A stretch of DNA of 64,000 bases from Candidatus Bathyarchaeota archaeon (GTDB lineage: Archaea > Thermoproteota > Bathyarchaeia > 40CM-2-53-6): the NCBI GenBank assembly GCA_005888755.1, contig VBBQ01000033.1, positions 1 through 64,000 of the forward strand, read 5' to 3'. Positions within the stretch are counted from its first letter, which is position 1; every line of letters starts with the position of its first letter. Below, one piece after another: positions 28,230 to 38,573 of the stretch. A program made the position numbers and the translations under genes. The notes beneath the pieces were generated by a model. That model did no database searches, was not told the DNA's origin, and worked only from the letters and a program-made list of their open reading frames with translations.

Positions 28230-31200
28230 GTGAAGATTAGCGAACTCTCTATCGACAAGCAAGTAATCGAGCTACTATCCAAAGAAGGCCTCGACGAGCT
28301 CTACCCGCCCCAGCAACACGCCATCGAGGCCGGGGTCTTGGACGGTAAGAACCTAGTTCTGGCGAGTCCAACGGCAAGTGGAAAGACTCTGGTAGCAGAA
28401 CTCTGTATTTTGCAACACGTCCTCGAACACCGAGGCAAAGCAATCTACCTTGCCCCACTACGTGCATTGGCTAGCGAGAAATTCAAGGAATTCCAAAGAT
28501 ACTCAGCAATCAAGAAACCCAACGGGGACCATGTCCGAGCTGGAATATCCACGGGTGACTATGACAGCTCAGACCCGTGGCTAGGAAGATACGACATCAT
28601 TCTTTGTACTAACGAGAAAGCCGACTCTCTCCTGAGGCACAAAGCGCCCTGGATGAGCGAACTAACCCTGGTCGTTGCAGACGAAGTTCATCTCCTGACA
28701 GAACAGGAAAGGGGTCCAACTCTCGAAGTGGTTCTGACTCGACTAACAGAGATCAACCCGAACATCCAGGTCTTGGCTCTCAGCGCAACGGTGAGGAATG
28801 CGGAAGAAGTGGGGTCCTGGCTGAAAGCCGGATCGGTGACGACCGACTGGCGACCCGTCCCGCTAAGAGAAGGAATCTATCACGATAATCAAGTACAGTT
28901 CCGAGATGGCGCAAGCCGAGTGATTCTTAGCGGAACCAAAACGCCGAGCCTCGACATCGCGCTCGACGTTTTGAGCACTGGCGGACAAGCACTGATTTTC
29001 ACTGAGACCCGGCGGTCCGCGGTCGAGATGGGGCGGAAGGCTTCGGTGGCGGTGAAAAGTCGCTTGTCGAAGCCCGAAGAGAGAGCGTTGACCAGTATTG
29101 CTGAGCGAATACTCTCAACGGGCGAGAAGACCCGGCTAAGTGAAGCCCTGGCAATGCAGGTCGCAGGAGGAGCCGGCTTCCACCATGCAGGATTAGCAGG
29201 AATTCATCGTGGAATAGTGGAAGACGCCTTTCGAGATGGCAGAATCAAAGTCTTGGCAGCGACCCCAACACTTTGCCTCCCTGCGGGAGAAGAGATTTTT
29301 GGAAATCCAGCCCCTATTGCAATAGAGAAGCTCTCCAGCCACGACAAAGTCTTGACTCATGGGAACGTATTTGAAAACGTCATCGCGCCAACCTCCCGAT
29401 GGTATGACGGGCCTCTCGTAAAGATCACACCCTGGTTCCAACTCCCCATGAGGATGACGCCAGAACACAATGTGCTCCGAGTGATTCGCGAAAGGCATTC
29501 GTTGCGCACTCGGGGCACGAATCGCCACTGGTGGACTTATTCTCAGCCCGAGTGGGTCGCGGCGAAGAACCTGAGTACGGGCGATCTAGTGTTGTTCCCG
29601 AGAATCAAGGAAGAACACGATCTTCAATGTATTGATCTGTCTGAGCAAGGCTCCTTATCAAACCAGTATGGCGTCGTAGGAAAACACTGGTCAAGACTGA
29701 AAATTGCCTCCTTAGAATTAACCCCTCAGACACTCGAAGTGTTGGGCCTGTTTCTCGCTAAAGGCTACACTGGAAGACAAGGGCAGGTTATGTTTGCTCT
29801 GAACACAAAAGAGACCGAGCTGACGTCAATAGTCACGAACTGGCTTATAACAATCGGGTTGAGGCCCAGCGTTATCTATAGCGAAAGACACAGACGTGTC
29901 ATCAGGGCTTGTTCTAAACAACTGGCAGAGACACTTCGAGCACTGTGTGGACGAGGAGCGGTTGAGAAGAGGATTCCGCATCAGCTTGTTTACCTCCCGA
30001 ACAACCAACTTGCCCACGTAGTTAGAGGAATGTGGCGCGGAGACGGTGATGTCACCGAATCCGGAGCAAGAACAGCAAGATACTCAACTGTGTCGAGAGG
30101 TCTGGCCAAACAACTGTTTGCGGTGCTCGTTAAACTCGGGTACATGGCAACGATCAAGATCAGCAAGAGGGCTGGGATTACATCGAAACAAGGTCTGGCA
30201 ATTACTCACAAACGCGATCTCTACACGGTTTCGGTTTCCGGGAAACAACTCACCCGGTTCATATTAGACATCTTGAGAGTCAAATCTAACAAGTTTGTTG
30301 GGAATCGTGAATTCAATAGAGGATATCTTGATTCCGATTATTACTATATGCCGATTAGAACCGTCGAGCAGGAACCCTACCAAGGCACAGTTCACAATCT
30401 GGAGGTCAACGGCCACAACAGCTACGTTGGCTCGTTCGTAGTCCACAATTCCGCAGGCGTGAACCTACCAGCTAGGGCTGTAGTCATCAGCAGCTACGAA
30501 CGCTACGAAGCAGGCTATGGCAGATACCCGATAAGTGTGCTAGAGTACAAGCAATTCTGCCTGCCTCCGGATGTGCCGGTGATCCTGGAAGACGGGTCTC
30601 CAATTCCAATTGGCCGGATTGTGAAGGACCGAATTGGCGAACGCGTGTTGTCCATGTCTAATCCTCACGGGGTCGTAAGCAAGCCCATTGCTGGATACTT
30701 CGAACGAGAAGCGGCTGAACTCGTTGAAGTCAGCACTGCTATCGGAAGAACATTAAGTGCAACACCGGAACACCCAGTCTTATCGAGACGGGAGGACGGT
30801 TCTCCTGCATGGATCCCGATCAAATCTATCAGGATAGGTGACCACTTAGCATACGCCCGAGAGGTTCCAACCTCGGAGTCTCACGTCTACTGGGTAGATT
30901 TGATCGGGATCCATGCAGGAGAACCGTCCCAAGAAATCTATTCCCCTAAAATACAAAGATGTCGCCCAACATCTCGGGGTTAGCCTCAGGACCTTCAAGG
31001 GTTACGTATCTGCCAGACGAAACCCGCCGTTGTCCAGAGTTCTGTCCCTGGGCAGGCTTTTAGGTCTCGGCAAGACGGAACTTGCATCGCAAATTCGCCT
31101 CGTTAAGTCCAAGTGGGGGAAACCGATACGGATCCCTGAAACTATCAATGAAGATTTCATGTGGCTAGTTGGGATCATAGCATCGGACGGGCACATCAAG

Positions 31201-33054
31201 AAATCCCAAACCATCAGAGGGACCTACTACCACATTCGTGTTTTCAACAAGAACCGCGAAATTATCGAAAAAGCTGAATCTGTCCTCCAAAGACTAGGCT
31301 GCCATCCGCAAGTCACTAGCAGACTGGATCAGCAACTCATTGTGGAAGTTGGCTCGAACGTATTGGGTCCAATAATCTCTCAGTTCGGGATCCCATTCAG
31401 GAGGAAATCCTTGGATGTTTTCGTCCCTGACTTTCTGTTACGATTCCCAAAACCCTTGATAGGCGCTTTCCTTGCAGGTGTCTTCGATGGCGATGGATCC
31501 TACTCGGAAACCAAGTATCCAAGAGGAATAAACACTAAGGTTAGAGCCATCGTTATCGCGACTGGAAGCCGTAGGTTCGCTTGGGGCCTTCACGATCTCT
31601 TGCTCAGACTCGGAATCCTGAGCACAGTCGTCAAGAGTGATCACGTTCAAGAGGTTATGCTGAATAATAGACTGGCTATTTTCCCGAACCCAGTCTACAG
31701 GGTCACGTTTCGAAAGATAGCCGATATTCGAAGGTTTAGGGACTTGGCGCCATCCGTAAAGAAGATCCCCAAGATTGATTATAGTCAGTACCACAATTCG
31801 CACGCGTATCGAACAGAAGAAAATAGACAACCCTATTCCTGGGTGAAAGTGAAAGGCACGGTCAGGAAGAAACTTCGCAGCCCAATAAAGGTCTACAATC
31901 TTTCCGTGAGCGAAACTGAAACGTACTTGGCGTCAAACTTCATCGTGCACAATTGCGGGCGAGCTGGAAGGCCGAAGTACGACAAGTTCGGCGAAGCTTT
32001 GCTAATCGCGCGTAATCCTGACGAGGCGGAGTGGTTGATGGAGAATTACGTTCTTGCCCAGCCTGAGAAACTCTGGTCCAAACTTGCGGCGGAGCGAGTT
32101 CTTCGCCCACATGTACTATCTACTGTTGCTGCCGGGTATGCTCATTCAGAGGAGGGGTTGTATAACTTCTTCGGAAAAACATTCTACGCCCATCAATATG
32201 GGCCTCGGCTGATCAGGATCAAGATCGGCGATATCTTGCAATTTCTTGTCAAACAGAAGATGGTTACGATGGAGGGAAAGGACCTGGAGGCGTCCAAGTT
32301 CGGCAAACGGGTTTCGGAGTTGTACATCGACCCGATGTCTGCTGTCATTCTCAGGGATGGACTCAACAGTCGGGCGAAGAGTATGACCGACTTGAGTTTG
32401 TTGCATCTCATATGCAAGACTCCCGACCTTGCTCCCCGTCCCCGTCCAAGGGGAAGCGAAATAGACAAACTGATTGTGACAGCTGAGTTGCACCGAAACG
32501 AATTCGTCGGCGATGTTCCGGACCAATTTGTTGATCCACTGGAATACGAAAATTTCTTGAGCGAGCTCAAGGCCTCTCAAGTACTACTTGACTGGATAGA
32601 CGAACAGACCGAAGACCAAATCTTGGAAACCAGGAAGGTCGAACCAGGCGATCTGCTCAGGCTTGTACAGGGGTCCGAGTGGTTGATTCTTGCTACTCAG
32701 GAACTGGGACGTCTGTTTGGGCACAAGGACCTTCTGGCGCCCTTGGAGATGCTCAAGGTGAGGCTCGCAAAGGGCGTTCGTCCGGAACTGGTTAAACTGA
32801 CATCGCTTGAAGGCGTCGGACGAGTCAGAGCCCGCATGCTCTTCGACGCTGGATTGAAAACGATCGAAGATATCAAGGAAAGGAGCCTCGAACAATTGAC
32901 GAGCATTCGGACCATTGGTCCATCGCTTGCGAAGAAGATCAAGGTACAAGCCGGGGGACTCATCAAGGCAGATGAATGGGAAAAGGCGAAGAATGCAAAA
33001 CCGTCGGAAGTAGAACAGCAAGCAATCCTAACCGAATACGAAGACTCCGAATAG
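28230..33054 (+). CDS. hel308: Hel308-type Superfamily 2 DNA helicase with two inteins; reading frame changes inside intein 2
   Basis: LASPTASGKTLVAEL (Walker A), VADEVHLL; exteins join as AATPTL/SAGVNLPARAVVISSYERY...VLEYKQF/CGRAGRPKYDKFGEALLIARN; C-terminal HhH domain. ORFs 28230..30983 and 30913..33054 are its two parts. Confidence 0.93.
29274..30449 (+). other. Hel308 intein 1 (392 aa)
   Basis: CLPAGEEIFGNPAPIAIEKL...NGHNSYVGSFVVHN followed by extein S. Confidence 0.94.
30558..31953 (+). other. Hel308 intein 2, frame-disrupted (1396 nt, not a multiple of 3)
   Basis: CLPPDVPVILEDGSPIPIGRI...WIPIKSIRIGDHLAYA in frame 1; HTH-like segment, LVGIIASDGHI, GAFLAGVFDGDG and SNFIVHN in the other frame; next extein residue C of CGRAGRP. 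Confidence 0.9.
30794..30929. repeat. Perfect 35-bp inverted repeat (30794-30828 and 30895-30929) with 66-bp spacer
   Basis: ggacggttctcctgcatggatcccgatcaaatcta versus tagatttgatcgggatccatgcaggagaaccgtcc. Confidence 0.97.
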
Positions 33055-33131
33055 CGAGTTTGAGCCCCACTATTCCTAGGCTTATAATGCGGGGCTAATC
33101 TATGCTCCCAGAAGCCTAGGAAAGTTCGCAG

Positions 33132-34217
33132 ATGGGGAAGATCAAAGTAGCACTCGCAGGCGTCGGGAATTGCGCCAGTGCACTGATACAAGGAATTCAA
33201 TACTACCGGAAAAACCCGCCCAAAGAAGACAACCTCACAACGGGACTAATGCATCCCAAGTTCGGGGACTACAAAGTAGAAGACATCACATTCGTAGCCG
33301 CGTTCGAGGTCAACCACAATAAAATCGGAAACGACCTTAGCAAGGCCATATTCACCGATCCAAACTGCGCCCCGAAGATAAGCGATGTCCCCGACATGGA
33401 CGTCACCGTCAAAGCGGGTCCGATCCTGGACGGCGTCGCGCCTCACATGAGGGAGCCATTTCACGTTTACAATAAAAACAGAACGAAACCCGTTGACGTT
33501 GCAGCTGAGCTGAAAGATTCTGGAGCAGAAATCCTCGTCAATTACCTTCCGGTCGGAAGCGAAAAAGGCGCCAGATTCTATGCACAACAAGCGTTGGACG
33601 CCGGCTGTGGTTTCGTAAATTGTATCCCCGAGTTCATCGCGTCAAACGATGGATGGGCGAAAAAATTCGAAGACAGAAAGCTCCCGATTGCGGGGGACGA
33701 TATCAAAAGCCAGGTCGGAGCGACAATTGTCCACAGGGCCCTCGTGGACCTCTTTCTGAAACGGGGCGTCAGAGTGGACGAAAGCTACCAGCTCAATCTT
33801 GGTGGTGATACTGATTTCCTCAACATGACGGTGGAAGAGAGGCTTCATTCAAAACGTATAAGCAAAACAACAGCGGTTGCAAGTCTCATCCCATATGACG
33901 TTCCGACGAGAATAGGTCCGTCGGATTATGTTCCTTCTCTCAGGAACAAGAAGATCTGCTACATCTACATTAAAGGAAGAAAGTGGGGAAACATTCCACT
34001 CCAGATAGATCTCAAACTTTCAGTGGAAGACTCGCCAAATAGCGCCGGAGTTGTTTCAGATGTAATTCGCGCTGTCAAACTAGGCTTGGACCGTGGTATT
34101 GGAGGTGCACTCACGAGCATTTCCTCGTACTGTTTCAAGTATCCGCCGGTCAAGATCCCTGACGGTCTGGCTTCTCAATGGGTTGAAGACTACATTCAGG
34201 GAAAGAGAGAGCGCTAA
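33132..34217 (+). CDS. ino1: Myo-inositol-1-phosphate synthase
   Basis: KVALAGVGNCASALIQGIQYY...PDMDVTVKAGPILDGVAPHM...LPIAGDDIKSQVGATIVHRAL. Confidence 0.93.
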   Translation: MGKIKVALAGVGNCASALIQGIQYYRKNPPKEDNLTTGLMHPKFGDYKVEDITFVAAFEVNHNKIGNDLSKAIFTDPNCAPKISDVPDMDVTVKAGPILDGVAPHMREPFHVYNKNRTKPVDVAAELKDSGAEILVNYLPVGSEKGARFYAQQALDAGCGFVNCIPEFIASNDGWAKKFEDRKLPIAGDDIKSQVGATIVHRALVDLFLKRGVRVDESYQLNLGGDTDFLNMTVEERLHSKRISKTTAVASLIPYDVPTRIGPSDYVPSLRNKKICYIYIKGRKWGNIPLQIDLKLSVEDSPNSAGVVSDVIRAVKLGLDRGIGGALTSISSYCFKYPPVKIPDGLASQWVEDYIQGKRER

Positions 34218-35350
34218 GCCGAGACTTTCCCAGTTTTCCGTACCGCGGGAGCCTGTAGGGATTCTCCCCAATTGTGGTTCAACCGGCCTCTGCTCTTCCA
34301 TTCCTCATAATGTTCCATTACCCCTGTGAACAATAATGGAAGCCCGATCGTGGCGTCAACGTGCACGGTGCATTGTTCAGCCTTCGGGTCAAGCTTTCCC
34401 CATGACTGGCTTTCTGGGAGCTCGCAACCAGACAAGCCGCCGAACTTAGCATCATCTGTTGTTACCTGGATCGCGTAACTGTGCGGGGGAACCGGCATTC
34501 CCGCGATCTCTGCCATGGGCACCACCTGTTGGATGTAGTTCTTCGGAGTCCCTCCGCCGATGAAGATCACGCCAGATTTCTGCCAACGCCTCTTGAGGCT
34601 CATGATCTCAAGATTGTCCAGCATCGGATCATAAACCATAGGCGGCCGTCCCTGGTAGAGTTGCTCATTTCTATACACTGTCAACGCCATTCCAATCGAG
34701 CTATCGGCGAGTGCCGGGCAGAAGATGGGAAGGCGTTCCCTCGCGGCGGTTGCAAGAATGCCGTATTCGTCGTTGATTCGCTGTCCCATAAGCTGGAAAA
34801 ACTCCCTGCTGGAGTAGCCTCGAGGTTCAAGGCTCTCCGAGAACTTCTCCACGAACTCGTCGGCCTTCGTGAACATCACATCGTCTGCATAAGTGTCGTA
34901 GACTCTGTCAATCCTCATGCCTCTCAGGGTCGGATCGTCGATGTGATGCTGAGCCATGTAATGGCGGCCCCCAAGAGACTCGTAGAGGTCGTGACTCAGG
35001 TTAGCGCCCGTTGAAACGAGAACGTCGATTGCGTGGAAAGCGATCAGGTCTCGGAGGAGTCGCCTCATTCCGCCCGCAATCATAGCGCCTGAGAGGCCGA
35101 AGAGAATTAGAGGGCGATCCGGATCGCTCAGCATGTGAAGCCAGATCTTGTAGCACTTGCCAAGCATTCTGCTCTGGAAAGACGTCGTGTTGAATGCCTC
35201 CAAAGCTTCGCTCACAGTGTGAACCTTTGCCACGTCAAAATGCTGCACAGGATGCTTGAACGCATCGCCTCGTGGCGAGAATTGAATACGAGAGGACGAA
35301 GCCGACGCGGAAATTTTTTCGTGAGAGTTAGAATTCTTGTTAGACTTCAT
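34214..35350 (-). CDS. Deoxyhypusine synthase-like paralog
   Basis: GANLSHDLYESLG, FIGGGTPKNYIQQ, GCELPESQSWGKLDP; family clear, function uncertain. Confidence 0.85.
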   Translation of the reverse strand: MKSNKNSNSHEKISASASSSRIQFSPRGDAFKHPVQHFDVAKVHTVSEALEAFNTTSFQSRMLGKCYKIWLHMLSDPDRPLILFGLSGAMIAGGMRRLLRDLIAFHAIDVLVSTGANLSHDLYESLGGRHYMAQHHIDDPTLRGMRIDRVYDTYADDVMFTKADEFVEKFSESLEPRGYSSREFFQLMGQRINDEYGILATAARERLPIFCPALADSSIGMALTVYRNEQLYQGRPPMVYDPMLDNLEIMSLKRRWQKSGVIFIGGGTPKNYIQQVVPMAEIAGMPVPPHSYAIQVTTDDAKFGGLSGCELPESQSWGKLDPKAEQCTVHVDATIGLPLLFTGVMEHYEEWKSRGRLNHNWGESLQAPAVRKTGKVSA

Positions 35351-35522
35351 TTTATTCTTCTAACTTGACCGTTCTACAGGCTTTCCGTTTCTATTAAAAT
35401 GTTCCACAACTCGCGATACGAGTCACTTGGACGATTGAAAATTTTTCGAGGTTCTTGTCAGAAGGCCGCGGCGGGATTTGATCGAAAAACTAGTCGTTTG
35501 AAATTCCCATGGCGATCGACGT

Positions 35523-36756
35523 CTAATATCGACGTCTGTGTCGTTGGAATCTCGGCGGAGGACGACGAGCGGGACGCCTTCCACGACCTCGCTGGTGTCT
35601 CTCTCCGCCTCTCCTCGGACCGTAGGGACGAGGTGGGAGGAACAGTGTCGGGTATGATCTTCGGGTGGGAGAAGTGAGTCTGATCATCTCTTGAATGTTT
35701 GAGGAAGTTGTTCGTCTTATTCTCTCAAAGATGGAATCATCGCTTCGGCTTACGAGGGAGACCGCGATTCCGGCGCTTCCAGCTCGTGCGGTTCTGCCGA
35801 TTCTGTGGAAGTATGTGAGGGGTTCTTCCGGTAAGTCGAAATTGATCACGTGGCTTACGTTCGTAATGTCGAGGCCTCTTGCCGCCACGTCCGTAGCGAC
35901 CAGGACGGCGATCTTTCCGTCGCGAAAAGCCTGCATTGCTCTATCCCTTTGACCCTGGGAAAGATCTCCGTGAATCGCTAACGCATTGTAGCCCTCGACT
36001 CTCAGGGCTTGGGCAAGCCGACCGGCTCTGATCTTGGTCGAGCAGAATATGAGTCCTCTGGTTATCTTCTCGGCTTCTAAAAGGGAGCAGAGAGCTGGGA
36101 ATTTTTCATTCTCTTCAGCCCACGCATATTTTTGGGAGACGGATTCAACAGCAATCTCGTCGCTATCGACGAATATTCTCAGTGGATTCTTCATGTAGTG
36201 ATGGGCGAGTCTGATAATCTCGTCAGGCATTGTCGCTGAGAACAGGGTTGTTTGACGGGGCCCCGGGACTCTTTCGAGTATCTGTCTCACGTCATCGATG
36301 AACCCCATGTCCAACATTCTGTCCGCTTCGTCTAGCACCACAAATCGGACCCTGTCGAGGTCGACTGTTCTTCTCTCTAGATGGTCAAGAAGTCTGCCCG
36401 GAGTGGCGACGATAACTTTCGTGGTCGGCCTTTCTAGTTTGTTCAGCTGAACTCCTATGCTCTGACCACCGTAGACTGGGACCGTTCTTATTGGCATGTG
36501 GCGAGCGAGGCGCGCGAGTTGGGACTAGGACGAGAGCTTGCAGCCCACGAGCATGATTATCAATCCTCTGAAGTATCGGGAGGGCATACGCAAGGGTCTT
36601 TCCGGACCCAGTGTGAGCCTGTCCAATGATGTCTCTTCCTTGAAGAATAGGGGCGATAGCTTCGGCTTGAATTGGGAACATTTCTTCGAAGCCCATATCC
36701 TTGATTCCCTGAAGAAGCCGGGGTTGGAAACCTAGGGCTTCGAATTGTTGAGCCAA
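35523..36756 (-). pseudogene. DEAD-box RNA helicase interrupted by a frameshift in motif Ia (PTRELA)
   Basis: ORF 36385..36756 (AHTGSGKTLAYALPIL...LVLVPTR) continues in another frame as ORF 35523..36497 (VIVATPGRLLDHL, VLDEADRML, HRIGRTAR). Confidence 0.85.
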
Positions 36757-36847
36757 CTATTGTTCTAACAGTAAGTCTGGCCGCCCCATAAAGACCTTCC
36801 AGTCCCGAGAATCCGTATCAGGAAGAAGCGGAAGAACGCCCTCTTAC

Positions 36848-37027
36848 CTAGGGTCTTTTGGTTCTTTTCCAGAGGCTAGAAGCGTCATCGGCGAGGCCCT
36901 CATGGCGATGCTCCCAAGCCTGATGTTTTGGCATATGATCTTCGCAGAAAGTCTTGCCGCAATACTCACATTTCTTGTTCTGTTGCGTTACACGTCCGCA
37001 TTCGTCACATTTTTCCAAATCAAACAA
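36848..37027 (-). CDS. Small AN1-like zinc-finger protein (59 aa), below ORF-track cutoff
   Basis: Reads MFDLEKCDECGRVTQQNKKCEYCGKTFCEDHMPKHQAWEHRHEGLADDASSLWKRTKRP* from TTG. Confidence 0.7.
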   Translation of the reverse strand: MFDLEKCDECGRVTQQNKKCEYCGKTFCEDHMPKHQAWEHRHEGLADDASSLWKRTKRP

Positions 37028-37380
37028 CTTCGAACGGAGACAATATTGATGATAATCGCGGGAGGTTTAAGCTTGAGCCTGGACCGGGCTTCCTGCAAGA
37101 GTTTCGCACGATCGTTGGCGAGGTTGAGTTTGAATACTCTCACGCGTCCGTAGTCTCTTTCCTCTACGATTCCTGCCTGTGATAGGTCGTCTAGATGCCT
37201 TTCGGCAGCGCTGTAGCTTTGATCGGTTCTCTTCGCTATCTCTGTTAAGTGCAGTTGCTCGACTTTGGAGAGGAGGGTGAGTATTCGTATTCTGCCGCTG
37301 CTCGAAAGGATCTTGTCTAGGGGTGGACTTTTTTCTCCGACCATGGCTAGGCTCGGATTGAGAGGGTTGATTCGAGCCAT
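36988..37380 (-). CDS. Winged-helix (ArsR-like) regulator
   Basis: ILSSSGRIRILTLLSKVEQLHLTEIAKRTDQSYSAAERHLDDLSQAGIVEERDYGRVRVFKL. Confidence 0.8.
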   Translation of the reverse strand: MARINPLNPSLAMVGEKSPPLDKILSSSGRIRILTLLSKVEQLHLTEIAKRTDQSYSAAERHLDDLSQAGIVEERDYGRVRVFKLNLANDRAKLLQEARSRLKLKPPAIIINIVSVRSCLIWKNVTNADV

Positions 37381-38573
37381 CTACGGATGGCGGAGGCGGG
37401 GGCCGAGGATATTCCAAGCAGGGTTGTCTTCCCTCTGAAGCCGGTCGTGGATAGCTGGGTAGAGAGAATGCCTGTAGCGTTCAGGTTCTGAACGTACTTC
37501 CAGACTTGAGTATGGGCTCGGTATGTTTCTTTGTGCTCTTCGCAAGCCATACGGTACGCTATCTCCACATCGCCCATGGTGGCGTATGTTGCATTGTTTC
37601 TCTCCAAGACCCGTGCTAGTGCTAGGAGTATTAGTTTCTCGTGGAGATTGAGGTGCTGAGAATATTCGGTGCGGAGAACAGGGTACACGCTGTTCGCGGC
37701 GGCCCTGATATGATCAGGCTTCACCTCTCTCGCACCTTCCGTGTCCGCATATTTTCCACCTCTCCAAAGTAGCTCGATGGCGTAGCGAGCATCGCCTCCA
37801 AGCGTGGCCATGTCAGCTACAAAGTTCAGGACTTCTTCAGGAACAGTTGCCTCTTTGAAAGCGAGCTCTGCCCTTTCTCTCAGAATATTTTCCAGCTGTG
37901 GAGTAGTGTAGTGGTCTAGTCGGATGACATTTCGCTGGAGAGTGCTCTGAGTGCTTCTATCTAGATCTTCAAGGTTCTTGAGATCCCGAAGGATGATTAT
38001 GAGGGATAGCCTCACCGGCCGGCCAGGACGCTCCTCTTGGATGCGTGTAAGGTTGTAGAGGCTCGTGGAGCCTTCTGCTTTGATGAGCGAGTCCGCCTCA
38101 TCGAGGGTGAGGATAATGTGGAGTTTCTTGTCCTCCAGTTGGTCTAACAGGATGTGTAGTAACTCCTCGCTCGAGAAGCCTCTTTGGGGGAACTGGGGCG
38201 TGAAGGTCTGGAGGACCCGTTTGAGGATCATGAAGAGACTGCCCCGATACTCGCGGCAGTTGACGTGGATGTAGGCGAGGTTGAGCTTCAGGGTCTTGGC
38301 GGTGCGTTGCATGTCAGTGCCGAACCGTTGCGTCAGAACAGTCTTACCGGTTCCAATGTCACCGGTGATGAGAACCTTGGGGCTAGTTGTTCCGGGTTTG
38401 TCTATGACTGACCGGAAGAGTTCTGCGAGGAATCGTAGCTGGTTTTCTCGGTGGGGTAGGCGGGTTGGGAGCCATTCGAGGCTGAGGGGTCCTTCGTCTT
38501 TGAATATGGTGGGTTTGGAGAGGGCCTCGCGTACTATCTCGGAGGGGGCGGATAGGCTGGTTTTCTCGATCAA
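37347..38573 (-). CDS. cdc6: Orc1/Cdc6 replication initiator
   Basis: LITGDIGTGKTVLTQRFG, LTLDEADSLI, C-terminal winged helix. Confidence 0.9.
   Translation of the reverse strand: MIEKTSLSAPSEIVREALSKPTIFKDEGPLSLEWLPTRLPHRENQLRFLAELFRSVIDKPGTTSPKVLITGDIGTGKTVLTQRFGTDMQRTAKTLKLNLAYIHVNCREYRGSLFMILKRVLQTFTPQFPQRGFSSEELLHILLDQLEDKKLHIILTLDEADSLIKAEGSTSLYNLTRIQEERPGRPVRLSLIIILRDLKNLEDLDRSTQSTLQRNVIRLDHYTTPQLENILRERAELAFKEATVPEEVLNFVADMATLGGDARYAIELLWRGGKYADTEGAREVKPDHIRAAANSVYPVLRTEYSQHLNLHEKLILLALARVLERNNATYATMGDVEIAYRMACEEHKETYRAHTQVWKYVQNLNATGILSTQLSTTGFRGKTTLLGISSAPASAIRRWLESTLSIRA

Noticed and set aside
30913-33054. ORF 30913..33054 as an independent gene
   Set aside because: Its first part is intein endonuclease and its remainder is the Hel308 C-terminus starting CGRAGRPKYD; it is the second half of one gene.
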